DNA of 64,000 bases from contig NZ_BMUE01000003.1 in assembly GCF_014650035.1 (NCBI RefSeq), positions 248,001-312,000 on the forward strand, given 5' to 3'. The DNA comes from Streptomyces lucensis JCM 4490 (GTDB lineage Bacteria; Actinomycetota; Actinomycetes; Streptomycetales; Streptomycetaceae). The notes below the pieces were generated by a model. That model worked only from the letters and a program-made list of their open reading frames with translations. It searched no databases and was not told the DNA's origin. A program made the translations under genes and the position numbers. Positions 24,516-32,996 of the stretch are shown here, piece after piece. Every line of letters begins with the position of its first letter. The stretch's first letter is position 1.

Positions 24516-24549
24516 GCCCCGTTCCCCCGAGTTACCGGGTGAACGGGGC
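24516..24549 (+). terminator. Hairpin after the trypsin gene
   Basis: GCCCCGTTC (24516-24524) pairs perfectly with GAACGGGGC (24541-24549) around a 16-base loop, 15 bases after the protease stop. Confidence 0.5.
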
Positions 24550-24636
24550 TTTCCGCGGATGCCGGTCCGGTCGACGCGCGCCGCCGGCTCCCCGGCGCGG
24601 GCGGCGTGTCTCCGGACGGTTGAATCAGGGCAAGTG

Positions 24637-24652
24637 TCACGCCCCCGGGTGA
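24637..24652. promoter_or_regulatory. Weak copy of the TCACCC/GGGTGA motif
   Basis: TCACGCC-CC-CGGGTGA, with one arm mismatch and a 2-base spacer instead of 3, 70 bases upstream of the DUF2243 gene. It may be a degenerate member of the motif set at 1892-9515 or chance. Confidence 0.25.
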
Positions 24653-24721
24653 CGGCGGCGCCGGGTGGGGGAACCGTGTCCGCGAGGTTCGAGCGCACTC
24701 GCGGCAGGACGGAGAACGGGC

Positions 24722-25276
24722 GTGACCACCACGACGGACGGAACACGGACCGCCCCGGCGGCGGCCGGCGCCATTCGGCTGCCGGGCATCGTGCTGGGAG
24801 TGGGCCTCGGGGGCTTCCTCGACGGCATCCTGCTGCACCAGCTCCTGCAGTGGCACCACATGCTGACCAGCACCAACCACGACCGCATCGGGGTCAAGTA
24901 CTACGACCCCCACACGGTCTCCGGACTGAGGATGAACACCGTGTGGGACGGCGTCTTCCACACCGTCTGCTGGCTCAGCGTCCTGCTGGGCCTGGCCATC
25001 CTGTACTCCCGGGTCACCCACGACCGGCGGGCGGTGTGGACCTCACGGGCCCTGTGGGGCTGGATCCTGGCCGGCTGGGGCCTGTTCAACCTGGTCGAGG
25101 GGCTCCTCGACCACCAGATCCTCGGCATCCACCACGTTCGCGGCGGGCCGCACCAGGCATGGTGGGACACGGCGTTCCTCGTCTTCGGCGCCCTGCTGCT
25201 GCTCGTCGGCCACCTGCTCCAGCGCGGCGACCGGGCCTTCGGGCACGGCGCCGGGCGGACCGGTGGCCGCGCCTGA
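24722..25276 (+). CDS. DUF2243 membrane protein
   Basis: Protein of 184 residues with four hydrophobic helices and the DUF2243 signatures GFxDGILLHQLLQWHHMLT and NTVWDGVFH, plus LFNLVEGLLDHQILGIHHVR later. The many conserved His residues (LLHQLLQWHH, DHQILGIHH) suggest metal or heme binding near the membrane. The GTG at 24722 is chosen because the conserved region begins soon after; an earlier in-frame start at 24665 adds a non-conserved stretch. It overlaps the next gene by TGATG. Pairing with a CtaG-like protein suggests a joint role in copper or cytochrome-oxidase biology, which is inference. Confidence 0.87.
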   Translation: MTTTTDGTRTAPAAAGAIRLPGIVLGVGLGGFLDGILLHQLLQWHHMLTSTNHDRIGVKYYDPHTVSGLRMNTVWDGVFHTVCWLSVLLGLAILYSRVTHDRRAVWTSRALWGWILAGWGLFNLVEGLLDHQILGIHHVRGGPHQAWWDTAFLVFGALLLLVGHLLQRGDRAFGHGAGRTGGRA

Positions 25277-26121
25277 TGGACGGCATGCACCACACCCACC
25301 CGCACGGGGGCGGCGGTCTGCCGGGAGCGGCGTCGGCCGTACCGACCGTGCTGATCCTGCTCGGGTCGGCCGCCGGATACCTGTGCCTGGTGCGCCGTGC
25401 CCGCCGGCGCAATCCCGCCCAGGGCTGGAGCCGCTGGCGGTCCGCCGCCTTCCTCGGCGGGCTGGCCCTGCTCGGCACCGCCCTTCTGCCCCCGCTGGCG
25501 CCCGCGGCGCACACCGACTTCCGCGGGCACATGGCCCAGCACATGCTCGTCGGCATGTACGCGCCCCTGGGGCTCGTCCTGGCCGCACCCGTGACGCTGC
25601 TCCTGCGCACTCTGCCGGCCCCCCGGGCCCGCCGTGTGACGGCGGTGCTGCACAGTCGGCCCGTGCGGGTGCTGACCCGTCCCGCCGTCGCGTTGGCGCT
25701 GAGCACCGGCACTCTGGCGCTGCTGTACTTCACCCCGCTCTACGACACCGCCATGAGCCATGCGGCCGGGCACTGGCTGATGACCGCGCACTTCCTGGCG
25801 TCGGGTTGCCTGTTCTCCCACGTCATCGCGGGCCCCGACCCGGCGCCGGCCAGGCCCGGTGTGCGGACCCGGCTGGTGTACCTGGGCGTCGCCGTCGCCG
25901 CACACGCCCTGCTCGCACAGGCCGTCTACGGCGGCTTCTTCGTCCACGTCCACGCTCCCGTCGACCAGGTACGGCAGGGCGCGGAGATCATGTACTACGG
26001 CGGCGACATCGCCGAACTGCTCCTGGCCGCGGCCCTGGTGTCCACCTGGCGGCCCGACCACCGCCCCCGGGCGGCGCGGCTCCCCGGGCGCCTGGGCACG
26101 GGCGCCGCGGCACCCCGCTGA
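25276..26121 (+). CDS. Cytochrome c oxidase assembly (CtaG/caa3-type) protein
   Basis: Protein of 281 residues with about seven hydrophobic helices. It matches the caa3-type CtaG family: HMAQHMLVGMYAPLGLVLAAPVTLLLR, then a later SHAAGHWLMTAHFLASGCLF segment and a C-terminal QGAEIMYYGGDIAELLLAAAL. The His pairs are the family's likely copper ligands, fitting delivery of copper to cytochrome oxidase. The N-terminus is also His-rich (MHHTHPH). The ATG shares bases with the DUF2243 stop (TGATG), so translation is coupled. It ends convergent with a PP2C gene, with a GC hairpin between. Confidence 0.87.
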   Translation: MDGMHHTHPHGGGGLPGAASAVPTVLILLGSAAGYLCLVRRARRRNPAQGWSRWRSAAFLGGLALLGTALLPPLAPAAHTDFRGHMAQHMLVGMYAPLGLVLAAPVTLLLRTLPAPRARRVTAVLHSRPVRVLTRPAVALALSTGTLALLYFTPLYDTAMSHAAGHWLMTAHFLASGCLFSHVIAGPDPAPARPGVRTRLVYLGVAVAAHALLAQAVYGGFFVHVHAPVDQVRQGAEIMYYGGDIAELLLAAALVSTWRPDHRPRAARLPGRLGTGAAAPR

Positions 26122-26152
26122 GCGGACGCGCCGGGGCGGCGGCCCGCCGAGC

Positions 26153-26167
26153 GCCGCGCGGCGCGGC
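26153..26167. terminator. GC-rich hairpin between convergent genes
   Basis: GCCGCG-CGG-CGCGGC, perfect 6-bp arms, in the 100-base gap between the convergent CtaG-like and PP2C genes. Weak evidence, as GC-rich dyads arise easily here. Confidence 0.3.
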
Positions 26168-26222
26168 CACCGGAACACGGCGGGGGCGCCGCGGTCGTGG
26201 CGACGCCGGGCCGGGTGGTCGC

Positions 26223-28289
26223 TCAGGGGCGGGCCCGGGCGATGAGGAGGGCGACGTCGTCCTCGCCGCCGGGTGCGCGCAGGGTCTCCAGGACGCGGTC
26301 GCAGGTGTCCTCCAGACCGTCGTCGTGTGTCACGGTGAGCGCGTCGAGGAGGGCGTCCAGGCGGGCGCCGATGGGTTCGTTCCGGGTCTCGACCAATCCG
26401 TCGGTGTAGAGGACCAGTTCGTCGCCGGGGCGGAAGGCGATGGTCGCGGGCTCGAAGGGCACCCCGCCGACGCCCAGCGGCGCGCCGGTGGGCAGGTCGA
26501 GGAGCCGTGCGGGTTGCCCGGCGCGGACCAGGGCCGGGGGCAGGTGGCCGGCCATGCATATCTCGCACTGGCCCCGGTGCGGGTCGTACACGCAGTAGAT
26601 GCAGGTGGTGATGGTCTGCTCGACGCCTTCGGAAAGGTGGTCGAGGTGCCGGAGGGCCGCGGCAGGGGGCAGGGCCAGCTCGGCGAAGGCGCGTGCGGCG
26701 CTGCGGAGCTGGCCCATCGTGGCGGCGGCGTTGATGCCGCTGCCCATGACGTCCCCGACGACCAGGGCGGTCCTGTCGCCCCGCAACGGTATGGCGTCGA
26801 ACCAGTCGCCGCCGATCTCGCTCATCGCGCCGGCGGGCTGGTAGCGGCAGCCGACCTCCAGGCCGGGCAGCCGCGAGGGGGGCTCGGGAAGCAGACTGCG
26901 CTGGAGGATGAGGGCCGCGTGCCGCTGGGCCTGGTAGCCGCGGGCGTTGTCGATGCAGACGGCGGAGCGGGCAGCCAGCTCCCGGGCGAGGAAGACGTCG
27001 TCGTCGTCGAACGGCGCGGGGTTCCGGGTGCGTTTGAGGTCGAGGGCGCCGAGGACCTCGCCCCGGGCCACGAGCGGCACGGCCAGGTAGGAGTGCACGC
27101 CGGCCGCCGCGAGGAGGGAGGCGGCCTCGCCGTGCCGGGCGATGCGCTCCAGGTCCCGGGCGGTGGTGCGGGGCACCAGTACCGGCCGGCAGGTCCGTAC
27201 GCACTCGGTGATCAGACGGTCGCCGTCGTAGGAGGCGAGCTCTCCCGGCGGGTCGGCCGCGTGGACCGCCTCGGTCGGGTGCTCGGCGCTCACGGCGAGG
27301 GCGCGGAAGCGGGCCGGGCCCTCGCGCGGCGCGGTCCGGCCGTCGAGGGCGCTGTCGAGTACGTCCACGGCCGCCACGTCGGCCACGGCCGGGACGACCA
27401 GGTCGGCGAGCTCGCGCGCCGTCGTCTCCAGGTCGAGGGTGGTCCCGACGCAGGCGGAGGCCCTGGCGATCAGCGCCAGCCGCTGCCGGGCCCGTGCCGC
27501 CTCGGCGGCGGCCCGGTGGCGCTCGGTGACGTCGATGACGGAGTAGGCCAGGCCGAGCACCCGCCCGCCGGAGTCCTCCAGCCGGTAGTACGAGACGGAC
27601 CAGGCGTGCTCGTGGTCGGGGTCGGCGGGCGGACGGCAGACGATGTCCCGGTCCACGACCGACTCGCCCGTCTCCAGGACCCGGCGCAGACGCGCCTCGG
27701 GGTCCGTGTCCAGGAAGGTCAGGACCTCGCCGACCGGCCGGCCGATACGGTCGGCGGCGGGCTGGCCGGTGATGCGTTCGAGGGCCGGATTGACGGCCAG
27801 GTACCGCAGGTCCGGTCCCAGGATGGCCAGTCCGACCGGGGACTGGGAGACCAGGCGTACGGCCAGCGCGGCGTCGCGCTCGACGCGCTCCAAGGTGGCC
27901 TGGTCCGCGGCGAGGCCCAGTGCGTAGACGTCGCCGAGCTCGTCCAGCAGCCGCATGTTGCGGAACTCCACCCGGCGGGTGCTGCCGTCCTTGTGCCGGA
28001 TCGGGAAGGCCCCGGCCCAGTCGGTGCCGGATCCCATGGCCTCGGCGAAGAGTTCGATCACCTCGTCCCGGTGCTCCTCGTGGACCGTCGACGGGGCCGC
28101 GTACCGGCCCAGCGCCTCGGCCGCGGTGTAGCCGAACAGTTCCTCCGCGTGCGGACTCCAGAGAACCACCCGGCCCTGCGCGTTCAGCACCACCGCGGCG
28201 ACGCTGAGCAGGTCGATCAGGCCGCTGGGCGGCACGGCGGGATCCGCCGGCGGCCCGCCGCCCGCCCGGGAGGAGTGCGTCGTGCCCAT
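26223..28289 (-). CDS. PAS-PAS-GAF-PP2C (SpoIIE-type) protein phosphatase
   Basis: Protein of 688 residues. The domains in order are PAS (about 22-120, LLSVAAVVLNAQGRVVLWSPHAEELFGYTAAEALG), a second PAS (about 140-265, ending GLAYSVIDVTERH), GAF (about 290-450, HSYLAVPLVARGEVLGALDLKR) and a C-terminal SpoIIE/PP2C phosphatase (about 460-685) with metal-site motifs GGDWFDAIPL, VVGDVMGSGINAAATMGQLR and GGEDDVALLIAR. Such proteins dephosphorylate STAS anti-sigma antagonists in response to a sensed signal. There are no membrane helices, so it is cytosolic. Monocistronic. Confidence 0.9.
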   Translation of the reverse strand: MGTTHSSRAGGGPPADPAVPPSGLIDLLSVAAVVLNAQGRVVLWSPHAEELFGYTAAEALGRYAAPSTVHEEHRDEVIELFAEAMGSGTDWAGAFPIRHKDGSTRRVEFRNMRLLDELGDVYALGLAADQATLERVERDAALAVRLVSQSPVGLAILGPDLRYLAVNPALERITGQPAADRIGRPVGEVLTFLDTDPEARLRRVLETGESVVDRDIVCRPPADPDHEHAWSVSYYRLEDSGGRVLGLAYSVIDVTERHRAAAEAARARQRLALIARASACVGTTLDLETTARELADLVVPAVADVAAVDVLDSALDGRTAPREGPARFRALAVSAEHPTEAVHAADPPGELASYDGDRLITECVRTCRPVLVPRTTARDLERIARHGEAASLLAAAGVHSYLAVPLVARGEVLGALDLKRTRNPAPFDDDDVFLARELAARSAVCIDNARGYQAQRHAALILQRSLLPEPPSRLPGLEVGCRYQPAGAMSEIGGDWFDAIPLRGDRTALVVGDVMGSGINAAATMGQLRSAARAFAELALPPAAALRHLDHLSEGVEQTITTCIYCVYDPHRGQCEICMAGHLPPALVRAGQPARLLDLPTGAPLGVGGVPFEPATIAFRPGDELVLYTDGLVETRNEPIGARLDALLDALTVTHDDGLEDTCDRVLETLRAPGGEDDVALLIARARP

Positions 28290-28363
28290 GCCTCATTGTG
28301 CCTCCGGCGCGACGCCCCGGCTCGCGCCGCACCGGCGGGTGCACGACCTGCCCTGAAGCGTTT

Positions 28364-29167
28364 TCAGGCGCCGGCGGGCTCGCGCGGGCCCGGAACGCTG
28401 CGGAACCGGAACGGCTCGGGGTCGCGGCCCGGCTGGACGAACCAGCACTCCCCGGTGCCGTCGCCGGTGACGATCCGCAGCACGGTGTCCGCCACGACCT
28501 GGGCCGGAATGATCGGCAGTCGCTGTTCGGCGAGCATGTCGCGCAGCGGATCGATGATGCGCGACTCGGCGAACCCGGGGCAGACGGCGTTGAAGCGCAC
28601 GTTGTGCGGCGCGAGAGCCGGTCCCAGGGAGCGGGCGAGTCCCACGACCGCGTGCTTGTTGGCCGCGTAGAGGGGATCGAGCGGTACGGCCGCAAGCCCC
28701 GCCAGGGACGCGGTCGCCACGATCACCCCTCCGCCGCGGGCCCGCAGCGCGGGCAGCAGCGCGTGGGTGCCGAAGACGACGCCGTCGAGGTTTGCCCCCA
28801 TCGCCCGGCGGTAGCGTGCCAGGTCGAAGTCCTCGTCCACGCCGCATCCGGTCGCGACCCCGGCGTTGAGCAACGCCATGTCGACACCGCCGCAGTGCTC
28901 CTGGGTGAACTCCACCAGCGCGCGGTTGGCGTCGGGGTCGGAGACGTCGCAGGCGTGGAAATGGCCGCCGGCCAGGTCGGCCACCTCACGGCCGCCCCGC
29001 GCGTCGAGGTCCGCGACGACCACGTGTGCGCCCGCCTCGGCCAGCGTCAGCGCCGTGGCCCGGCCGAGCCCGCTGGCGCCGCCGGTGACGATGGCCACCT
29101 TGCCCTTCAGGGCGGCGCCGTCCGTCCGTTCCGCGGGAACGGTGGCGGCGCTCCGTACGGCGGTCAT
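28364..29167 (-). CDS. Short-chain dehydrogenase/reductase
   Basis: Protein of 267 residues with a Rossmann fold: GKVAIVTGGASGLGRA (nucleotide loop GGASGLG), ADLDAR, NAGVA, and the catalytic Tyr/Lys as YAANKHAV after TASLAG. The C-terminal PGFAESRI follows. It is therefore an NAD(P)-dependent oxidoreductase of the classical SDR family. Substrate unknown. The ATG overlaps the stop of the NADP-oxidoreductase gene, so the two form a coupled pair. They probably act on the same class of substrate, such as a lipid or xenobiotic carbonyl. Confidence 0.88.
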   Translation of the reverse strand: MTAVRSAATVPAERTDGAALKGKVAIVTGGASGLGRATALTLAEAGAHVVVADLDARGGREVADLAGGHFHACDVSDPDANRALVEFTQEHCGGVDMALLNAGVATGCGVDEDFDLARYRRAMGANLDGVVFGTHALLPALRARGGGVIVATASLAGLAAVPLDPLYAANKHAVVGLARSLGPALAPHNVRFNAVCPGFAESRIIDPLRDMLAEQRLPIIPAQVVADTVLRIVTGDGTGECWFVQPGRDPEPFRFRSVPGPREPAGA

Positions 29168-30171
29168 GCCAGCTCCAGGACGAGCTTGCCGACGTTCTCC
29201 CCGCGGAAGAGCATCGCGAGCGTCTCGGGGAAGTCGTCCACGCTGCCGCGCACCACGTGTTCCCTGACCTTGATGCGCCCGGCCTCGATCCAGGCGGAGA
29301 TGTCCCGCGCGGCCTGCGCGTAGCGCTGTGCGTAGTCGAAGACGACGAAGCCTTCCATGCGGGCGCGGCGCACCAGCAGCGAGAGGTAGTTGGAGGGGCC
29401 CTTGACCGGCGTGACGTTGTTGTACTGGCTGATCGCCCCGCAGACCACGACACGCGCGTGCATCGCCAGCCGCGTCAGGGCCGCGTCGAGGATGTCGCCC
29501 CCGACGTTGTCGAAGTAGACGTCGATGCCGTCGGGCGCCTCCCGGCGCAGCGCCTTCCTGACGTCCTCGGCGCGGTAGTCGACGGCCGCGTCGAAGCCCA
29601 GTTCGTCGACGAGCAGGGAGCACTTCTCCGGCCCGCCGGCGATGCCCACGACCCGGCAGCCCCTGGCCTTCGCGATCTGCCCGGCGATGCTGCCGACCGC
29701 ACCGGCCGCCCCCGACACCACGACGGTCTCGCCGTCCTTCAGCGCCCCGACGTCCAGCAGGCCGAAGTAGGCGGTCATGCCGGGCATGCCCAGCGCGCCG
29801 AGGTACGTCGAGGGCGGGGCGAGGGAGGTGTCGATCTTCATGGCGCCCTTGCCGTCGGAGACCACGTACTCCTGTACGCCGAAGGTACCGACCACATGGT
29901 CGCCCGGCTGGAAGTCGGGGTGCTCGGACGCGGTGACCTCGATGACCGATCCGGCCCGCATCACCTCGCCGATGCCCACCGGCGGCAGATAGGAGGGACG
30001 GTCGTCCAGCCAGCCGCGCATCGCCGGATCCAGGGAGATGACGCGTGTCCGGCCCGCGAACCGGCCGGGGCCCGGTTCCTCGACGGGTACGGAATCGTGC
30101 TGCCAGTCATCGGGTCGGACCTCGCCCGAGGGGCGGGCTGCCAGAAGGATCCGGCGGTTGGTCGCGGACAT
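29164..30171 (-). CDS. NADP-dependent oxidoreductase (MDR, LTB4DH/CurA-like)
   Basis: Protein of 335 residues of the zinc-free medium-chain dehydrogenase family related to leukotriene B4 12-hydroxydehydrogenase and curcumin reductase: N-terminal NRRILLAARPSGEVRPDDW, then GMPGMTAYFGLLDVG, the NADP loop VVSGAAGAVGSIAGQIAKARG, and YFDNVGG. These reduce conjugated double bonds of enones. The ATG has GGAGG upstream. In the 218-base divergent region before the DUF485 gene lie two TetR-like operators (30207-30222, 30306-30321) and a GTGACC dyad, so regulation by a TetR-type repressor is likely. Confidence 0.9.
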   Translation of the reverse strand: MSATNRRILLAARPSGEVRPDDWQHDSVPVEEPGPGRFAGRTRVISLDPAMRGWLDDRPSYLPPVGIGEVMRAGSVIEVTASEHPDFQPGDHVVGTFGVQEYVVSDGKGAMKIDTSLAPPSTYLGALGMPGMTAYFGLLDVGALKDGETVVVSGAAGAVGSIAGQIAKARGCRVVGIAGGPEKCSLLVDELGFDAAVDYRAEDVRKALRREAPDGIDVYFDNVGGDILDAALTRLAMHARVVVCGAISQYNNVTPVKGPSNYLSLLVRRARMEGFVVFDYAQRYAQAARDISAWIEAGRIKVREHVVRGSVDDFPETLAMLFRGENVGKLVLELA

Positions 30172-30206
30172 CGCGCCTCCTGTCGTTCACGGCTACCACC
30201 GCAGGG

Positions 30207-30222
30207 TACCGACCGGTAGGTA
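30207..30222. promoter_or_regulatory. TetR-type operator-like dyad, site 1
   Basis: TACCGACCGGTAGGTA, a 16-base dyad with one arm mismatch, 36 bases upstream of the oxidoreductase start at 30171. It shares sequence and spacing with sites at 30306 and 46421. Confidence 0.55.
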
Positions 30223-30280
30223 TGTCGCTTCCTGTGATGCTCGACACACTCACCGGCAGGGATGATAACGACCTCGAAAC

Positions 30281-30295
30281 GTGACCTCCGGTCAC
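30281..30295. promoter_or_regulatory. GTGACC dyad in the divergent promoter region
   Basis: GTGACC-TCC-GGTCAC, a perfect 6-bp inverted repeat between the divergent oxidoreductase and DUF485 genes. It lies between the two TetR-like sites and has a different sequence, so a second regulator is possible. Confidence 0.4.
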
Positions 30296-30305
30296 CTTAA
30301 CCACA

Positions 30306-30321
30306 TCCCAACCGGTCGGTA
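30306..30321. promoter_or_regulatory. TetR-type operator-like dyad, site 2
   Basis: TCCCAACCGGTCGGTA, with the right half GTCGGTA identical to the best site at 46421 and the left half degenerate. It lies 69 bases before the DUF485 gene start at 30390. Confidence 0.45.
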
Positions 30322-30389
30322 TCGTGCGCCGCCATATCGGTCCCTCGCAGTTCCCTCCAAGGATCCGAGCCGTAGCGGAAGGCCATGCG

Positions 30390-30833
30390 ATGACATATCA
30401 AGCCCCCTGGCACGAGCCGTATGCACGCGAACCGTATGCGCACGAGCCGTATGCACGCGAACCGTATGCGCACGATGCGTACATGCGCGAGCCGTACGCA
30501 CACGATCCGTACGCGCAGGACGGTCCCCGGCCCGGTGCCGATGTCGCCGCCCTGCGCTCGGCCTACCGCCTGCTCCGCCGGATCTCCACGCTCGCGGCGC
30601 TCGGTTCCTTCGTGCTGTACATCGCGCTGTCCTGCTGCGCGCCCGGCCTGATGGGGGCGAGGATCGCCGGAGAGCTGAGCCTGGGAATGGTCCTGGGAGT
30701 GCTCCAGCTCCTCGTCACGTTCGCGGCGGTCTTCTGGTACGGACGCAGTGCGCGGCGCTCGGTGGATCCGCTGGCCCTCGCCGTCAGGGAACGGGCGCGT
30801 GCCACCGGCCGGAGCGCGGGAGCGGCGAGATGA
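30390..30833 (+). CDS. DUF485 membrane protein with N-terminal EPYA repeats
   Basis: Protein of 147 residues. Residues 7-43 form a run of five-residue units of the type (H/R)-(E/D)-P-Y-A, seven in all with one variant unit. A DUF485 domain (about 55-125) follows, with two hydrophobic helices and LRSAYRLLRR before the first. DUF485 proteins are small partners of acetate/solute symporters such as ActP, and the next gene is such a symporter, starting inside this stop (ATGA). The repeat tail is not part of the usual family and includes an exact 30-base tandem duplication (30411-30470). The ATG at 30390 has GGAAGG seven bases upstream. Confidence 0.85.
   Translation: MTYQAPWHEPYAREPYAHEPYAREPYAHDAYMREPYAHDPYAQDGPRPGADVAALRSAYRLLRRISTLAALGSFVLYIALSCCAPGLMGARIAGELSLGMVLGVLQLLVTFAAVFWYGRSARRSVDPLALAVRERARATGRSAGAAR
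30411..30520 (+). repeat. Tandem repeat encoding the EPYA tail
   Basis: Fifteen-base units encoding (H/R)(E/D)PYA. Bases 30411-30440 are repeated exactly at 30441-30470; later units have diverged by synonymous and single changes (one unit reads DAYM). This points to recent duplication by slippage or unequal exchange. Confidence 0.85.
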
Positions 30834-32446
30834 ACGGTTTCGGCTCCGGGACGCAGGCGTCCGTCCTCCTCCTGTTCACCGCCCTGGTCACCTTCACCCT
30901 GCTGATGTGCGTGATGGCGGGGCCGGACCGCGACGACCTGGCGAACTTCTACACCGGCTACCTCTCGCTCACCCCGCTCAAGAACGGCCTGGCCATCGCG
31001 GGTGACTACATCTCCGCGGCCACGGTGCTCAGTACCACCGGCATCATCGCGCTCACCGGATACGACGGCTACGTCCTCGCCGTCAGCACGGCCCTGTCCC
31101 TGGTCCTGCTGATGTTCCTGCTGGCCGAGCCCCTGCGCAACGCCGGCAGTTTCACCATGGGCGACGTCCTGGCCCGCACCATGCCCGGGCGGGCCGTGCG
31201 TGTCGCCGCCTGCCTGGTGACGCTGTCGGCGACCCTGCCCTTCCTGGTCGTCCAGCTCTCCGGGGCCGGATCGCTGCTCACCTTCATCCTGGACATCCCG
31301 CACGTTGCGGGCGCCCGGACCGCGTGCATCGTCATGGTCGGCAGCCTGATGATCATCTACGCGGCGATCGGCGGGATGAGGGGGACCGCGCTCATACAGA
31401 TGATCAAGATCGTGATCCTCGTCGGCACGAGCGCCGTCGTCGCCGTGCTGGTCCTGCACCGCTTCCACTGGAGCCCGGACGAACTGCTCACGGCCGCCCA
31501 GCACGGCAGCGGCGCGGGCCCCGCCTTCCTGCGGCAGGGCCTGCAGCTGGGCACCTCGGCGGGTGAGCGGCTGGACTTCATCGGGTTCCAGGTCACCGTG
31601 GTCCTCGGCGTGGCCTGCCTGCCCCACATCACGATGCGTCTGTACTCCGCACCGGACGTGCCGGCCGTGCGGCGCTCCATGTCGTGGGCGGTCGGCACGG
31701 TTACCGCGTTCTGCCTGCTCCTGATCGTCATGGGTACCGGCGCGGCGGCGCTGGTGGGGGCCCGGTACATCACCGCGGCCGACCCGCAGGGCAGGACGTC
31801 GGTGCTCATGCTGTCGCAGGTGCTCGGCGGTGCGCCCGGCTCCGCGGGCGCGACGATCCTCTACTCGGCGGTGGCCGGCATGGTCTTCATCACCCTGCTG
31901 TCGTCGGTCGCGGGGATGACCCTGGCCGCGGCCTCGTCGCTCGCCCACGACCTGTTCGCCCACGCCGCGCGGCGGGGGCGGGCGAAGCCGCGCACGGAGA
32001 TGACGGTGGCGGTCTGGGCGAGCGTGGCCGTGGGGACCGTCGCCATCGGCCTCGCCACCATGGTCCAGGACTGGAACGTCGGCGTGCTCACCACCGCGGC
32101 GATCTGCGTGGGCGCCTCTGCGGTGGCGCCCACGCTCACCTACTCCCTGTTCTGGCGCGGATTCACCCGCACCGGCCTGCTCGCCTCCCTCTACGGCGGC
32201 ACGGCCTGCGCACTGCTGCTGCTCGCCTTCTCCCAGGCCGTGTCCGGGACGCCGTCCGCCGTCTTCCCCGACGCCGGCTTCGACCTCTTCCCCATGCAGT
32301 CCACCGGTCTGGTCTCCGTCCCGTTCGGCTATCTGGCGGGCTGGCTGGGCAGCCGTCTGGACCACCGGCGCCGCGCCGCGGACAGCCTCGCGACCCGGCG
32401 GCTGTACGAGGAGAACGAGGCACGGCTGCTCGCCGCGGCCGAGTGA
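30830..32446 (+). CDS. Sodium:solute symporter (acetate/ActP-like)
   Basis: Protein of 538 residues with about thirteen hydrophobic helices, matching the sodium:solute symporter family. The acetate-symporter branch signature is seen as DDLANFYTGYLSLTPLKNGLAIAGDYISAATVLSTTGIIALTGYDG (key residues N, G, AGDYISAA, G). It imports monocarboxylates with sodium or a proton in known members. It overlaps the DUF485 gene by ATGA, the usual partner arrangement. A strong hairpin at 32457-32484 ends the unit. Substrate is inferred, not shown. Confidence 0.88.
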   Translation: MNGFGSGTQASVLLLFTALVTFTLLMCVMAGPDRDDLANFYTGYLSLTPLKNGLAIAGDYISAATVLSTTGIIALTGYDGYVLAVSTALSLVLLMFLLAEPLRNAGSFTMGDVLARTMPGRAVRVAACLVTLSATLPFLVVQLSGAGSLLTFILDIPHVAGARTACIVMVGSLMIIYAAIGGMRGTALIQMIKIVILVGTSAVVAVLVLHRFHWSPDELLTAAQHGSGAGPAFLRQGLQLGTSAGERLDFIGFQVTVVLGVACLPHITMRLYSAPDVPAVRRSMSWAVGTVTAFCLLLIVMGTGAAALVGARYITAADPQGRTSVLMLSQVLGGAPGSAGATILYSAVAGMVFITLLSSVAGMTLAAASSLAHDLFAHAARRGRAKPRTEMTVAVWASVAVGTVAIGLATMVQDWNVGVLTTAAICVGASAVAPTLTYSLFWRGFTRTGLLASLYGGTACALLLLAFSQAVSGTPSAVFPDAGFDLFPMQSTGLVSVPFGYLAGWLGSRLDHRRRAADSLATRRLYEENEARLLAAAE

Positions 32447-32456
32447 CCACGACTGC

Positions 32457-32484
32457 GGCCCGGCGGCCCCGAAACCGCCGGGCC
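32457..32484 (+). terminator. Terminator after the symporter gene
   Basis: GGCCCGGCGG (32457-32466) pairs perfectly with CCGCCGGGCC (32475-32484) around an 8-base loop, 10 bases after the stop. Confidence 0.65.
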
Positions 32485-32586
32485 CTCTCCGGCCGGGGGC
32501 GGCCAGGGGCCGTACGATCTTGTCGCGAGACCCCGAGTGGCCCGTCCGGTCAGCCGGTCGGGCCGCGCCCCCAGCGGAGGAATCCC

Positions 32587-32919
32587 ATGATCTTCATCAC
32601 CGCCAGGTTCCGCGTCCGTCCCGAGCACGCCGACCGCTGGCCCGAGATCGTCGCCGACTTCACCCGGGCCACGCGCGCCGAGCCGGGCTGCCTGTGGTTC
32701 GACTGGTCGCGCAGCGTGGCGGACCCGACGGAGTACGTCCTCGTCGAAGCGTTCCGCGACGACGAGGCCGGGGCCGCGCACGTGCGGTCCGCGCACTTCA
32801 AGGCCGCACAGCAGACGCTGCCGCCCCATCTGGCTCAGACGCCGCGCATCGTCAACACGACGGTTCCGCAGGACGACTGGTCGCTGCTCGGCGAGATGGC
32901 CGTCCCCGGCCACGAGTAG
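32587..32919 (+). CDS. Small ABM-family monooxygenase (YgiN-like)
   Basis: Protein of 110 residues with one dimeric ferredoxin-like ABM domain: FITARFRVRPEHADRWPEIVADFTRATRAEPGCLWFDWSRSV and a conserved EAFRDDEAGAAHVRSAHFKAA segment with the His near the end. Members oxidise quinols or polyketide aromatic rings without cofactor or bind heme. The ATG has GGAGGAAT upstream. Monocistronic; no neighbour gives a substrate clue. Confidence 0.87.
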   Translation: MIFITARFRVRPEHADRWPEIVADFTRATRAEPGCLWFDWSRSVADPTEYVLVEAFRDDEAGAAHVRSAHFKAAQQTLPPHLAQTPRIVNTTVPQDDWSLLGEMAVPGHE

Positions 32920-32996
32920 CGGTCCCGCCACCGGCGGTACGGCGAGTCTTCGCGGGCGGCTCCGGGGCGCCCGGTCATCCCGCGAGGCCGGGACGG

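Noticed and set aside
24901..28695. 1264-codon minus-strand frame across DUF2243, CtaG and PP2C genes
   Set aside because: Low-complexity Pro/Arg product overlapping three well-supported genes; a shadow frame of GC-rich DNA.
30405..30525. EPYA repeats as EPIYA-type effector motifs
   Set aside because: The Ile of EPIYA is missing and the protein is a symporter partner; only the Tyr-rich repeat itself is reported.
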